From Haliotis asinina (lineage: Eukaryota; Mollusca; Gastropoda; Lepetellida; Haliotidae): a DNA stretch of 64,000 nucleotides. Where the stretch lies: NCBI RefSeq assembly GCF_037392515.1, contig NC_090291.1, positions 26,894,001-26,958,000 on the forward strand, in the 5' to 3' direction. Both the position numbers and the translations under genes were made by a program. The notes below the pieces were generated by a model. The model was not told the origin of the DNA, searched no databases, and saw only the letters and a program-made list of their open reading frames with translations. Shown one piece after another: positions 52,801 to 59,189 of this stretch (position 1 is its first letter; each line of letters opens with the position of its first letter).

Positions 52801-55800
52801 ATTGTGTAATACCTGCAGAATGTAGAAAGTTCACCTGTACTCAGGTACTCATAACTACATCAGTGACCTGAAGCTGTATTGTGTTATCGTGTAATACCTG
52901 CAGAATGTAGAAAGTTCACCTGTACTCAGGGGCTCATAACTACATCAGTGACCTGAAGCTGTAAGAGGGTTATCGTGTAATACCTGCAGAATGTAGAAAG
53001 TTAACATGTAATCAGGTACTCATAAATACATCAGTGACCTGAAGCTGTAAGAGGGTTATCGTGTAATACCTGAAGAATGTAGAAAGTTCACCTGTACGCA
53101 GGGGCTCATAACTACATCAGTGACCTGAAGCTGTAAGAGGGTTATCGTGTAATACCTGAAGAATGTAGAAAGTTCACCTGTACTCAGGGGCTCATAACTA
53201 CATCAGTGACCTGAAGCTGTAAGAGGGTTATCGTGTAATACCTGAAGAATGTAGAAAGTTCACCTGTACTCAGGGGCTCATAACTACATCAGTGACCTGA
53301 AGCTGTAAGAGGGTTATCATGTAATACCTGAAGAATGTAGAAAGTTCACCTGTACTCAGGTACTCATAACTACATCAGTGACCTGAAGCTGTATTGTGTT
53401 ATCGTGTAATACCTGCAGAATGTAGCAAGTTCACCTGTACTCAGGGGCTCATAACTACATCAGTGACCTGAAGCTGTATTGTGTTATCGTGTAATACCTG
53501 CAGAATGTAGAAAGTTCACCTGTACTCAGGGGCTCATAACTACATCAGTGACCTGAAGCTGTAAGAGGGTTATCGTGTAATACCTGAAGAATGTAGAAAG
53601 TTAACATGTAATCAGGTACTCGTAACTACATCAGTGACCTGAAGATGTAGCGGGTTATCGTGTAACACCTGAGGAATGTAGCAGATTAATGCTCAGTATT
53701 GTTCCCTGAAGACTGCAACAAGTTATCATGTAATATTGTAACCTGACACTGAAGCAGATCATTATGTAATATTGTTTCCTGAAGAATGTAGCAAGTTTTG
53801 CATAGTATGGTTTTGTGAAGACTGTACCAAGTTCGTGTGCAATACTGTTATCTGAAGCCTGTAGAAAATATTTAAGTAATATTGCTACAAGAGACTGTTG
53901 TAAGTTATCAGGTAATGTAAACTGAGGCTGTAGCAGGTTATCAAATGATACTATTTTGAAACTGTAGCAACTCAAGACCATGTTATTACCTGAAAGAAGA
54001 ATATAGAAGTTAACAAAGTCCTTTAAGATTTGTGTTTGACAGTGGGTATATGCTGTAGCCAATGAGACCATGGATGTTTGACTCAACTTTTCAGCTGTAA
54101 GAAAAGGCCACTGTAATGGGAAGCAGATGTTTGTCGTGACAAATACAGCATCACTGATGTAGCAATGAGTTGTTGATCTGTCACATTTGATAAGAGTTCT
54201 ATTTGTTAAAAGCCTAATCCTTAACAGGTCTATTTAATGTCATGTGTCATGCAGAACCTCTGTATTTGAAAATTTTAACCATAAATTTTATATTTATTAA
54301 CTTATCCTATCTCACGTTAAGCAGCTTTCTTCTTCTTCTTCAACCATATGTGGAACATGCTTTAAGCAAAGTTGAATCAAAACTTGTTGGCCTATGACCA
54401 CCCGACCTCTGCCCCTTTCCCGACATCAACACCTGTCAATCATCATTAAGCTCTTGCAGTATGCTCAGCCTCTCATGTGCAGTATCCCACAGTTTGCAGG
54501 AGGGCTGCAGATTACCCTGACAACACTGCCAACAAGAGTATGCATGACACAAGGAGGCAAGGAGAAGCATCAACTCTCGGTATGCTAACTCCAGGCTTGT
54601 GATGGGTTGCTCCAGATAATCCTTTGGCTTACACAGCGCAAAACTCAAGGGAGTGGGCACTCCCAAGTGAATGTGGTTTTCAGCTGCAACTTTTGACGAG
54701 AAAAAAGAATGTCAGGTGACCCCAGTGATCTGGCCAGTCCCTGCTTCAAAACTACCCTGAACTAAACCGATACGATAAAGGATTTCTTCATCTGCCAACT
54801 CTGCACGAAGATAACTGCTGTGCCAGGACCAAGGTGCAAAACTGGTGAAGCCCTTCAACATCTGACACAAAAAAGGTCATGAGATACTGAGATGCAAACA
54901 CTGTATCAGACTGACAGAAACATCATTCCATGATACTCTGGAGCGAACAGTTTTTGTGAAGAGCCATAGCTGACGCCAACATCCGGGTCTCTTGAGGATT
55001 AGCTGACAATGGTGGGGGAAGATTTGCAAACTCATAAGGTCGTTTGACGCGAAGATAGAGCATTAGAGTAGACCAATGCAGCCGATCGGAGTGTGGATGA
55101 ATCAGATGATCACATCAATCGGGAAATGGGATGGAATCAGGTTCAGCTAGGCTTTGCAGACGTAAACCAACTTCTGGCAGGCCAAAAGGGCGCGACTAAA
55201 ATCAGTGGCATCAGGGTCATGCGCAGCTTGGGAAGAATGTTTGGAAGAAGGGCCACAGCATCCCATCCCCAAGCCAATGGATCGGGAAGGGGAGGTACAA
55301 AGTGAGGCAACTGATAATTGAATGTCGTGGCGAACAGGTCCACTGTAGGAGATGTTAATAGAAGAAAATCGTCTGGAATACCCCCGGATGAAGTTTTCAC
55401 TCCGCCAGAGAAGGACAACACGACCAAGACAGCGAGTCTGCAATGACATTCTTCACTTCTGGTATATGATTGGCCCAAACTGTTATTTGAGTCCACCAGG
55501 TCGAAAAACTGCTGAGTCCACCACAGCTCCTGCCACTGACGAAATGTACTAGACTGGGACAGAACATAAGGAATGTGACATTGCATCTTGAAGAAATGAT
55601 CCCTCAGGACAAACAGTTTGCCAGCTTGTGTGTCAAACACTGCTCCAGTAAATTAATGACGGCGAGTAAGGATCAGTTCCGCCTTCTGCCAACTGCAGTA
55701 GAGTGCAATTGCTCTGAGCCTTGATACAATGATCGATGTAAGCCTTGAGACAGAGGTTGGGTGGCCAACAACGTTTGTTTCAACTTAGCCTAAACTGCAT

Positions 55801-56567
55801 TCCACACTTAGTCAAAGAACAAGAAGACAGCTGCGTAACATGAGATAGGATAAGTTTAAAAATTTACTGCATAGAAAAAAAACAAGCATACCTTTGGTAT
55901 AAAAGTGATGATGTTGTATTTTTGATTTTTGACAACATTTTTGGGGTATTTTTCCTGTGGTCCTGTGGCAAGACCAATGTAGACAGTCCGTGGCTTGTAT
56001 TCCTTTCGTCGTCGACATCTACTGAATATTCTGCTCCAACAGCTGCAAGATGGAACCAGTGATGAGATACTGCAGACAATGAAGATAAACACCAACACCA
56101 TTACTACTTCAATGCAACACCATCACAACACCATACAAACCTAACAGCACCCCGTGTCTCTGTCAGATATGGTGAAGGTGCTACTAGTCAGTGTCGTTCA
56201 CCTATTTGGTTACCTTGGTGACCGTAATGTGGAGAAATAGTCTCTTGTACCGTATTGGGTACATGGTGGTGTGAGTCAAAGAGAACAATAGCTGTTTCTT
56301 CTAAGTCCTATAAGGTTACTTCATGATCCTAGCAGTGATTTTGAAGTGAATCTAGAAAATCAGAACAACTGAATTTGTTCTTACCTTGCACACATACTAA
56401 TCCAACCTTCAGACAGGAAATAGCTCAAAGAGCGTGTGCGATAACTGCTGTATTTTCTTTCCTTCATCAACGAGTCATTCTCGTCAATGTGGAAGTCTTG
56501 TATATTTCCACTTCCAGCCATCAGGGGGATGTCATCCATACAATCATCTTCATCAGAGGAGGAAAAT
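22729..56567 (-). CDS. ATP9B: class-2 P4-ATPase (ATP9-type lipid flippase), 25 exons, N-terminal exon not found
   Basis: The product is a P4-ATPase of the ATP9A/ATP9B (Neo1/TAT-5) class, which moves aminophospholipids to the cytosolic leaflet in Golgi and endosomal membranes and in this class works without a CDC50 subunit. Joining the exons listed separately gives 1087 residues plus TGA, in phase at every junction, against 1147 in human ATP9B. Landmarks (numbered from the first residue seen): acidic motif DDIPLM at 11-16; actuator motif DGET 233-236; PISL 383-386; phosphorylation motif DKTGT 430-434; nucleotide-domain KGAD 608-611; TGDKLETAT 717-725; hinge [11 protein letters not shown] 824-834; about ten membrane segments, six of them after residue 875. 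All catalytic motifs are intact. The PLM motif and the sequence before residue 110 resemble ATP9B more than ATP9A; an invertebrate may have a single ancestor of both. The missing first exon (about 50 residues) may lie beyond 64000. Confidence 0.95.
22905..22926. repeat. (AAT)n microsatellite
   Basis: Seven uninterrupted ATA/AAT units in the last flippase intron, about 40 bp upstream of the final acceptor. Confidence 0.85.
23359..23562 (-). CDS. ATP9B: flippase exon 24 seen (membrane segments 7-9)
   Basis: Residues 975-1042 and one base of Asp1043: [39 protein letters not shown], and a further hydrophobic segment. Acceptor TTCCAG, donor G|GTAAAT. Confidence 0.96.
23655..23810. mobile_element. 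mariner-like MITE, 156 bp
   Basis: Terminal inverted repeats of about 45 bp: left CTGAGGGGAAAAAATAATGG, right ending TTATTTTTTTTTCCTCAG; further in, TCACATGAAAGG pairs with ACTTTCATGTGA. Flanked by TA on both sides, the target duplication of Tc1/mariner elements. Non-coding, in the intron between exons 23 and 24. Confidence 0.8.
24081..24138 (-). CDS. ATP9B: flippase exon 23 seen
   Basis: Residues 956-974 and one base of Gly975: [19 protein letters not shown], the start of a membrane segment. Acceptor TTTCAG, donor G|GTAAGT. Confidence 0.94.
24221..24390 (+). mobile_element. tRNA-derived SINE with (ACTC)n tail abutting exon 22
   Basis: Head GCTTAGTGCTTAAAGC and GGATTTGATTCCCC, body GTGAAGCCCATTTCTTGTG, tail of four to five ACTC units ending at 24390. 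It lies antisense to the flippase and its tail runs into the exon 22 donor. Confidence 0.8.
24395..24503 (-). CDS. ATP9B: flippase exon 22 seen
   Basis: Residues 919-955: [20 protein letters not shown] and [10 protein letters not shown]. Acceptor TTTCAG, donor AAA|GTAAGA, with a SINE tail starting four bases past that hexamer's G-T. Confidence 0.94.
24627..25455. mobile_element. possible insertion with one pogo/Tigger-like end
   Basis: CAGTCGACCCCC after TA at 24625 matches the start I know from pogo/Tigger-type transposons. A degenerate tandem repeat (GTATACAGAGGC, CATATCTCA) stops at about 24620 and resumes near 25466, as if about 830 bp had been inserted. No matching inverted end was found on the right and there is no transposase frame. 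Confidence 0.3.
25795..25926 (-). CDS. ATP9B: flippase exon 21 seen (membrane segments 5-6)
   Basis: Residues 875-918 and two bases of Gly919: [20 protein letters not shown], then a hydrophobic run ending FPGFLIV. Acceptor ATACAG, donor GG|GTGAGT. The 3.4-kb intron before it is mostly the 52-bp array. Confidence 0.94.
26520..28832. repeat. 52-bp minisatellite arranged as 104-bp dimers
   Basis: Two alternating 52-bp monomers share CCATGTAGTTTGTC: one continues AGATCGTAGTGACAACC, the other TCTTGTTAGGGGCAACC. About 22 dimers lie between flippase exons 20 and 21. Copies are very alike in the middle and degenerate at both ends, as unequal exchange predicts. Confidence 0.92.
28833..29086. mobile_element. 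MITE of about 250 bp inside the 52-bp array
   Basis: Inverted ends of about 35 bp: TATAGTCTGTTTGCCTCAAA on the left and GAGCTAAACAGACTATA on the right, both with AAAGCG/CGCTTTT next. It interrupts one monomer, and TA (or TATA) is duplicated at the junctions. Non-coding. Confidence 0.8.
29087..29235. repeat. degenerate edge of the 52-bp array
   Basis: Two to three decayed monomers (GTTTGTCAGATGTTTGGGGC) continue past the MITE. Confidence 0.75.
29321..29409 (-). CDS. ATP9B: flippase exon 20 seen
   Basis: Residues 846-874 plus two bases of Ser875: [16 protein letters not shown], then VVHGRN. His and Val replace Arg and Met of the human RLLMVHGR. Acceptor GCTCAG, donor AG|GTCAGG. Confidence 0.93.
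29575..29639 (-). CDS. ATP9B: flippase exon 19 seen (hinge motif)
   Basis: Residues 824-845: [19 protein letters not shown], the Mg-binding hinge. Val replaces the Glu of human GIEGK. Acceptor TGGCAG, donor AAG|GTAAGT. Confidence 0.95.
29893..30037 (-). CDS. ATP9B: flippase exon 18 seen
   Basis: Residues 776-823 and one base of Gly824: [32 protein letters not shown] and TGKRTCAI. Acceptor TTACAG, donor G|GTGAGC. Confidence 0.96.
30110..30500. repeat. degenerate tandem repeat of about 28-30 bp
   Basis: Loose copies of TGATCCTACCTGTAAC and CATCTTTAGTTGTGA between exons 17 and 18, variable in length. Confidence 0.6.
30532..30720 (-). CDS. ATP9B: flippase exon 17 seen (TGDK motif)
   Basis: Residues 713-775: [32 protein letters not shown] and ITGDSLQ. 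The IAKSS stretch is closer to ATP9B than ATP9A. Acceptor TTTCAG, donor CAG|GTATGA. Confidence 0.96.
31311..31481 (-). CDS. ATP9B: flippase exon 16 seen
   Basis: Residues 656-712: [19 protein letters not shown] and [14 protein letters not shown]. Acceptor TCACAG, donor AAG|GTGACT. Confidence 0.96.
31752..31848. repeat. long imperfect palindrome
   Basis: Arms of about 42 bp (left AGGAAAACTAAATTCTATGG, right CCATAGAACTTGGTTTTCCT) separated by about 12 bp. It would form a strong hairpin in the intron between exons 15 and 16. Possibly a fold-back MITE. Confidence 0.7.
32236..32319 (-). CDS. ATP9B: flippase exon 15 seen
   Basis: Residues 628-655: [17 protein letters not shown] and EEQYQDFE. Acceptor TTTCAG, donor GAG|GTGATT. 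Confidence 0.95.
32755..32847 (-). CDS. ATP9B: flippase exon 14 seen (KGAD motif)
   Basis: Residues 597-627: [20 protein letters not shown], containing the ATP-contacting KGAD. Acceptor TTTCAG, donor GAG|GTAGGC. Confidence 0.95.
33010..33180. repeat. tandem duplication, about 80 bp, two copies
   Basis: GAGTTCAAAATAACAGGTCT through GCCATCGATGTACCCC occurs twice in a row with few differences. Confidence 0.8.
33232..33385 (-). mobile_element. tRNA-derived SINE, minus strand
   Basis: On the minus strand: GGTAGCCAAATGGTTATAG, then a diverged B box and AACCCATTACACGTGTCCCC, ending GGAATATTGCTAAAAG. Same family as 3827. Confidence 0.6.
33542..33703 (-). CDS. ATP9B: flippase exon 13 seen
   Basis: Residues 543-596: [26 protein letters not shown] and [15 protein letters not shown], all conserved in the ATP9 nucleotide-binding domain. 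Acceptor TTGCAG, donor AGG|GTGGGT. Confidence 0.95.
33905..34170 (-). mobile_element. tRNA-derived SINE, minus strand
   Basis: On the minus strand: GGTGGCATAGCATAGAGGTT, AGGTTCAATTCCCCACATGG and GAAGCCCATTTCTGATGTCC. The downstream part is diverged. Confidence 0.65.
34476..34724 (-). CDS. ATP9B: flippase exon 12 seen (nucleotide-binding domain)
   Basis: Residues 460-542: a variable linker, then [19 protein letters not shown] and YQASSPDE. Acceptor TTGCAG, donor GAG|GTGAGA. The 5.7-kb intron before it holds a DIRS-like fossil and a TTAA-flanked MITE. Confidence 0.95.
34908..39846 (-). mobile_element. DIRS-like tyrosine-recombinase retroelement, broken
   Basis: A fossil of about 4.9 kb in the intron between exons 11 and 12. 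Its ends are inverted repeats of about 160-180 bp (34908-35085 and 39690-39846), sharing TGACTCATGCTTCATTGCTT and ACCTGAAATCCCTTGAAGTT in opposite senses. An internal complementary region lies at 35186-35275. Minus-strand fragments resemble the tyrosine recombinase (around 36.0-36.2 kb), the RNase H end (around 36.8-37.0 kb) and a gag-like 5' part (about 38-39.5 kb). It is clearly dead, with many breaks. The inverted ends still match well, so it is probably of moderate age. Confidence 0.75.
35440..35585. repeat. 65-bp tandem duplication
   Basis: AGCTAATGTCCTGTTAGTTT and GATGCAACTAAATATCA recur 65 bp apart inside the DIRS-like fossil. Confidence 0.8.
39903..40400. mobile_element. MITE of 498 bp with TTAA target duplication
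   Basis: Inverted ends AGGTCACATGCAA and TTGCATGTGACCT, flanked by TTAA at 39899-39902 and 40401-40404. TTAA is the target of piggyBac-type elements. No transposase frame. It sits about 50 bp from the end of the DIRS-like fossil. Confidence 0.75.
40480..40536 (-). CDS. ATP9B: flippase exon 11 seen
   Basis: Residues 441-459, [19 protein letters not shown], directly after the phosphorylation motif. Acceptor TTTCAG, donor GAG|GTGAGT. Confidence 0.93.
40590..40815. repeat. pyrimidine-rich minisatellite of about 36-39 bp
   Basis: Copies of CCCCTACCATCTACATTCCA and CCCCTTCATCTAC. All three plus frames stay open for 70-100 codons only because the unit is C-rich and lacks stops. Related units lie at 41120-41180. 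Confidence 0.8.
40902..41067 (-). CDS. ATP9B: flippase exon 10 seen (phosphorylation site)
   Basis: Residues 385-440: [27 protein letters not shown] and [14 protein letters not shown], with catalytic Asp430. Acceptor CCCCAG, donor ATG|GTACTA. Its acceptor region is duplicated twice within the preceding intron (41173-41205). Confidence 0.96.
41173..41275. repeat. duplicated acceptor region of flippase exon 10
   Basis: CAGACTGGGGGAGA followed by ATTACCTTCT and ATTGCACAA, found at the true exon boundary (41063-41110), recurs here once in full and once in part. The copies include the splice acceptor and the first bases of the exon. Confidence 0.75.
41390..42620 (+). mobile_element. Penelope-like retroelement fragment, broken
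   Basis: A plus-strand fossil antisense to the flippase, between exons 9 and 10. The left part resembles the end of a Penelope-type reverse transcriptase and the right part a GIY-YIG endonuclease region, in the expected order. It is 5'-truncated and carries several breaks. No full-length flanking repeats were seen. Probably old. Confidence 0.7.
42835..42905 (-). CDS. ATP9B: flippase exon 9 seen (membrane segment 4)
   Basis: Residues 362-384 plus two bases of Ser385: GPWYR, then a membrane segment ending IIPI, the PISL motif that replaces the ion-pump PEGL. Acceptor TTATAG, donor AG|GTAAAT. Confidence 0.93.
43080..43169 (-). CDS. ATP9B: flippase exon 8 seen (membrane segment 3)
   Basis: Residues 332-361: [15 protein letters not shown] followed by a hydrophobic segment to K361. 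Acceptor CACCAG, donor AAG|GTAATG. The 4.2-kb intron before it contains the second DIRS-like fossil. Confidence 0.95.
43182..43252. repeat. short GGGTTACAG-based tandem repeat
   Basis: Four loose copies of ACAGGTGGGTTACAGAAGG directly upstream of the exon 8 acceptor. Confidence 0.7.
43796..47262 (-). mobile_element. second DIRS-like retroelement, broken and truncated
   Basis: The left end (from AATGTAATTTTCTGAATAAA) matches that of the fossil at 34908, and internal parts match its recombinase end (about 44.4-44.65 kb), RNase H-like part (about 45.65-45.8 kb), and the upstream region around 46.4-47.2 kb, all on the minus strand. I could not find the right inverted repeat, so the right limit is approximate. 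It has many breaks and two tRNA-headed SINE copies inserted near the left end. Looks older than or as old as the first copy. Confidence 0.65.
43975..44390 (+). mobile_element. two tandem copies of a second tRNA-derived SINE family
   Basis: Copies at about 43975-44120 and 44224-44390 share ATTAGGTGCCT, GTGCGGGTTCGAATC or GGTTCAAATCCTGG (B box), then AGAACTTGTACTTTACTA. They lie within the second DIRS-like fossil. Different body from the 3827 family. Confidence 0.65.
47379..47528 (-). CDS. ATP9B: flippase exon 7 seen
   Basis: Residues 282-331: [16 protein letters not shown] and [15 protein letters not shown], the end of the actuator domain. Acceptor CCTCAG, donor AAG|GTGAGA. Confidence 0.95.
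47763..47843 (-). CDS. ATP9B: flippase exon 6 seen
   Basis: Residues 255-281, including [17 protein letters not shown], the strand after the DGET loop. Acceptor TTGCAG, donor AGA|GTAAGT. Confidence 0.93.
47879..47951. repeat. 17-bp tandem repeat, four copies
   Basis: AAGGGTATATCCAAACT and AAGGGTATATCCAGACT, two of each. Confidence 0.85.
48260..48406 (-). CDS. ATP9B: flippase exon 5 seen (actuator DGET motif)
   Basis: Residues 206-254, starting [13 protein letters not shown] and containing [13 protein letters not shown], the dephosphorylation loop. Acceptor GAATAG, donor GTG|GTAGGT; the donor is the least certain of the set, placed by phase with the next exon. Confidence 0.93.
48572..48780 (+). 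repeat. unclassified dispersed repeat, copy 1
   Basis: Contains CAGCATAGAGAAAATGACAA, GCGAGCGAATCGAGCAAAGG, GGTTCAAAAAATATTTTTC and ATATTGCCACCATCAAAAG. Further copies are at 49080-49280 (inverted) and 63855-64000 (+). I do not know the family. Confidence 0.75.
48786..49652. repeat. 867-bp structure with 106-bp inverted arms, identical by eye
   Basis: Bases 48786-48891 and the reverse complement of 49547-49652 are the same over 106 bp, starting CTGTACAGATAATTCTG. The interior includes the inverted dispersed repeat at 49080-49280. Either a young non-coding transposon or an inverted duplication. The right arm ends 58 bp before the 3' edge of flippase exon 4. Confidence 0.85.
49080..49280 (-). 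repeat. unclassified dispersed repeat, copy 2
   Basis: Inverted copy of the repeat at 48572, about 85-90% alike by eye; the match ends in GTTCTCTC. Confidence 0.75.
49711..49878 (-). CDS. ATP9B: flippase exon 4 seen
   Basis: Residues 150-205: end of membrane segment 2, then the actuator-domain entry ([19 protein letters not shown] and VGDLIIVEK). Acceptor TTCCAG, donor AAG|GTAACC. An inverted-repeat arm ends about 60 bp downstream in the intron. Confidence 0.95.
50193..50306 (-). CDS. ATP9B: flippase exon 3 seen (first membrane segment)
   Basis: Residues 112-149, beginning [15 protein letters not shown]. Holds membrane segment 1 and the start of segment 2 (LYTYWGPL). Acceptor TTTCAG, donor CTG|GTGAGA. 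The 5.6-kb intron before it holds two DIRS-like fossils and the 85-bp array. Confidence 0.95.
50395..50470. repeat. left flank of the 85-bp array, cut by a DIRS-like insertion
   Basis: ACCTGAAGGCTGTAGCAAGTT and ATGTAATCAGGTACTCATGA match units of the array that resumes at 52772. Confidence 0.65.
50470..52771 (-). mobile_element. third DIRS-like retroelement, broken, with both inverted ends
   Basis: A 2.3-kb fossil in the intron between exons 2 and 3. Inverted ends of about 200 bp (50470-50690 and 52575-52771) share TACATATATAGCATTAAAAT and TGTGAGACCACCCCTACAGG. An internal complementary region at 50745-50840 pairs with both outermost ends. Minus-strand fragments resemble an RNase H region (51.3-51.9 kb) and a reverse transcriptase with a YLDD motif (about 52.0-52.25 kb). 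It is shorter than a complete element and has several breaks. It belongs to a different subfamily from the first two. Probably the youngest of the four by the match of its ends. Confidence 0.8.
52772..53660. repeat. 85-bp minisatellite, about 10 copies
   Basis: Units with CATCAGTGACCTGAAGCTGT, TTATCGTGTAATACCTG and GAATGTAGAAAGTT. Two subtypes (TATTGTG against AAGAGGG after GCTGT) occur in blocks. Decayed copies continue to about 54000. Confidence 0.9.
54284..55868 (-). mobile_element. fourth DIRS-like retroelement fragment, broken
   Basis: Inverted ends of about 50 bp (54284-54340 and 55812-55868) share ACTTATCCTATCTCA and GCAGCT. A minus-strand part at about 55.1-55.6 kb resembles the RNase H to recombinase linker of DIRS-type elements, with a VDLFAT motif. 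About 1.6 kb, so mostly deleted, and with several breaks. The right end lies about 24 bp from the donor of flippase exon 2. Confidence 0.65.
55892..56042 (-). CDS. ATP9B: flippase exon 2 seen
   Basis: Residues 61-111: Cys/Arg-rich stretch, then KPRTVYIG and [13 protein letters not shown], the ATP9 signature just before the first membrane segment. Acceptor TTGCAG, donor AAG|GTATGC. A DIRS-like fossil ends about 24 bp past the donor. Confidence 0.92.
56385..56567 (-). CDS. ATP9B: flippase exon 1 of 25 seen (cytosolic N-terminus)
   Basis: Residues 1-60 and two bases of 61. Acidic opening (SSDEDD), then DDIPLM, as in ATP9B. TTACAG acceptor on the right, AAG|GTAAGA donor on the left. It starts one base into a codon, so at least one coding exon precedes it. 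Confidence 0.85.
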
Positions 56568-56844
56568 CTGTAATGTAAACAATACCTGTTAATAATATAC
56601 AGCTGACATTACATAAACCATGAGTTTATCAGTCCTCTGCTAAGTCATCTACCATGCGTTGCCTGCTGGAATTCACCACGTGTCAGGATGTAATATCATT
56701 CTGTGCAGCTGGCCATACTTGGTGGCAACTTTTTACTTTCACAGCAAAAAGAAACCTTTCTCACATATTTCAAGCTGAGCACAAGAGTTAGTTAATTATT
56801 GGAAACAGTTGACGATATCTTTGATGCCTAAAAATAATATAAGG

Positions 56845-57110
56845 CTTATATAACATATACCAGAAGTGGCAAATAAACTAATATTGTCCTTGTATAACAT
56901 ATATCAGAAAAAAATACAAAAAAATAGCATAGTCCTTGTATCACATGTACTAGGGATGGTATATAAAGCAAATAAATGTTTTGTATCACATGCATCAGTT
57001 GTGGCACATAAAACTAATATTGTCCTTGTGTCACATATCCCAGAAATGGTACATAGAACAGATATAAAGCCAGTATAACACTGACAGGTCTAATGTATAA
57101 CTTACATATT
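56845..57110. repeat. degenerate tandem repeat of about 55-65 bp
   Basis: Four to five loose copies of CTTGTATAACATAT, CAGAAGTGGCA and AAACTAATATTGT. Confidence 0.6.
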
Positions 57111-57377
57111 CCCAGTACCAAGCCTGTGATGTGTGTATATGATGCGATGATATTACACAGGACAGTAAGTGTATGAGTGGCTGTAAGACACAAGTGACAG
57201 ATGGTAATGTGTTAACACTTCAAGACAAAGCTACAACACTAACATCCTCTTCATAAACACACTAGTCCATAATACATACATTGCTATTCAATATGCAGGA
57301 AACTGACTCTACTCTGCTAACATGTATAGTGGATAATGTATGCAGTACATGATGACCCAGATGAAGTAAATATGGAT

Positions 57378-57602
57378 GAGCTCCATCCATACACCTGCAT
57401 GTCTGCCATTCTGCTGGCTGCAGCTCCATCCATACACCTGCATGTCTGCCATTCTGCTGGCTGCAGCTCCATCCATACACCTGCATGTCTGCCATTCTGC
57501 TGGCTGCAGCTCCATCCATACACCTGCATGTCTGCCATTCTGCTGGCTGCAGCTCCATCCATACACCTGCATGTCTGCCATTCTGCTGGCTGCAGCTCCA
57601 TC
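57378..57602. repeat. 43-bp minisatellite, five copies
   Basis: Nearly identical 43-bp units: CTCCATCCATACACCTGCAT, GTCTGCCATTCTGCTGGCTG, CAG. As 43 is not a multiple of 3 and the unit has no stop in any phase, long frames stay open on both strands. Confidence 0.95.
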
Positions 57603-59189
57603 AACCATGATAAACCTCAACACTTAAAGGGGCACTGATGCAAAGCAATTAATGTTTCTCGCCAACAGTCAAATTATGAAACCAAGCTGCATGTTGGTCA
57701 GCACCTGCTCCCTTGACTGCTACTGTCCACACTGGCAGATTTTCTTCACCCTAAACAGTGAAAAGAGTGGATGTTCATCACATGACAACATTTGAAAATA
57801 TCCCTGGTATTCCTTGTCTGATTGTAATAAAGTATCCCAGTAGGGTGTTTCTAATGCCTGAATGGTAGAGTGACTGATCCAACGTGATCCTACTTCTGTG
57901 TTTACTATATTCAACCATGTCATGTAAAAATATTATGTCTACAGGCATGTAGGAAGCCACTTGTTTTGTCCAACAGATTGCAGAGCTTTATATTTATATA
58001 GTACAGAGGGTGGCCCAACTTTCACGGCAAAAATCATGAGTAATTTGGGTAGCTATGCCCCTCGTCTGCCCTTGGTAGAAAAATCTGAAAATTTTCTGAT
58101 TATACCTATTTACCCAAGTACACAGCAAATGCTTACATGTATTTCTTCCATCAGTATCCTCAAAACAGTTTTGGCCCATAACTGTTTTCAGACTGCATGC
58201 AATGCTGCAATACTCCCTTGCTGCAACCCATGTTTGGTGGTATAAACCTACATATTTTATTTGTCATCATTCACTTGAAGGTCACTTAATGAATTTATAA
58301 CAGGTATAATTAGTGGTAACACCACTCAGATTACTCAATTAAGGTTTCCATTTGGCATTTTTCCTGCCTGGAGCAAATACTCAACAATATAAATTAAGGT
58401 CTGATGTGGCAAATGTATTACGTTGTGTAATTTGTGCATGTAAATGGTGCAAGCGGGTTTATCAGCTGAGTTACAAAAACAAACATCAATCAAAGGATTA
58501 ACCGATCACAAAATGATTGACCGATAACACATTACTTTCTTTTATCATCCACAACAGATTTGTCAAAAGGCAGTGTTTATGTGTGTAGATTTACTAATTA
58601 ATACTGACTACACCCTGTTGTAAAGTGCGAGTGTAAATACAACATCCTTCCGTCACAGAATTAACCGCCAATGGGTACATTAATGGCAAACTAAATTATG
58701 GCAGAAATCACACAATTAGTTGCCAGGTGTGCTATCTTGGGTGACCAATGAGACTATACACCAATGAGAAAAACCTGAAATGATGTATCACTTTTTCACA
58801 TATCAGACTGTTGAAAGACACATGACATACAGCAGGATTATTTACTAGGTGCAGATGAATGGCATATCATTCTTTTATGTGGATATTGATGGATACATTC
58901 CTGAACAAGGTATATAGCCTGACAGTGTTTCTATAACTTTAGTCTGTTTTAAATGTAATATTTGCATTTTTTTTAAATCTATTTGTTGTGGCACTCAGCA
59001 GGATCTGTATTACTGACAACATACTCTAGGTCGCACACTGGGCATGTTTGAAATATGACTCACCTTGGCAATTTGTACAATGTTAAGATATTACAATCAT
59101 CTTATAAATTCACTATAAGTATAAGCAGACCATGTGCCTTTTTATGAACTTTCAAAATGCATACATATATGAAAACAAACTAATAAGGG
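57603..59189. other. no gene seen
   Basis: Begins with CTTAAAGGGGCACTGATG at about 57626, which resembles a MITE end, but no partner was found. Otherwise AT-rich sequence with short random frames. If the flippase's first exon is far upstream this is intron. Confidence 0.4.

Noticed and set aside
53655-54086. 143-residue minus-strand frame as an extra flippase exon
   Set aside because: It bears no likeness to any P4-ATPase region, and exons 2 and 3 join in phase without it.
57262-57638. Cys-rich repeat proteins on both strands
   Set aside because: A 43-bp repeat without stops; no start context or conservation.
59050-59125. Flippase 5' exon ending at a GTGAGTCAT donor
   Set aside because: Every upstream ATG in reach meets a stop before the donor.
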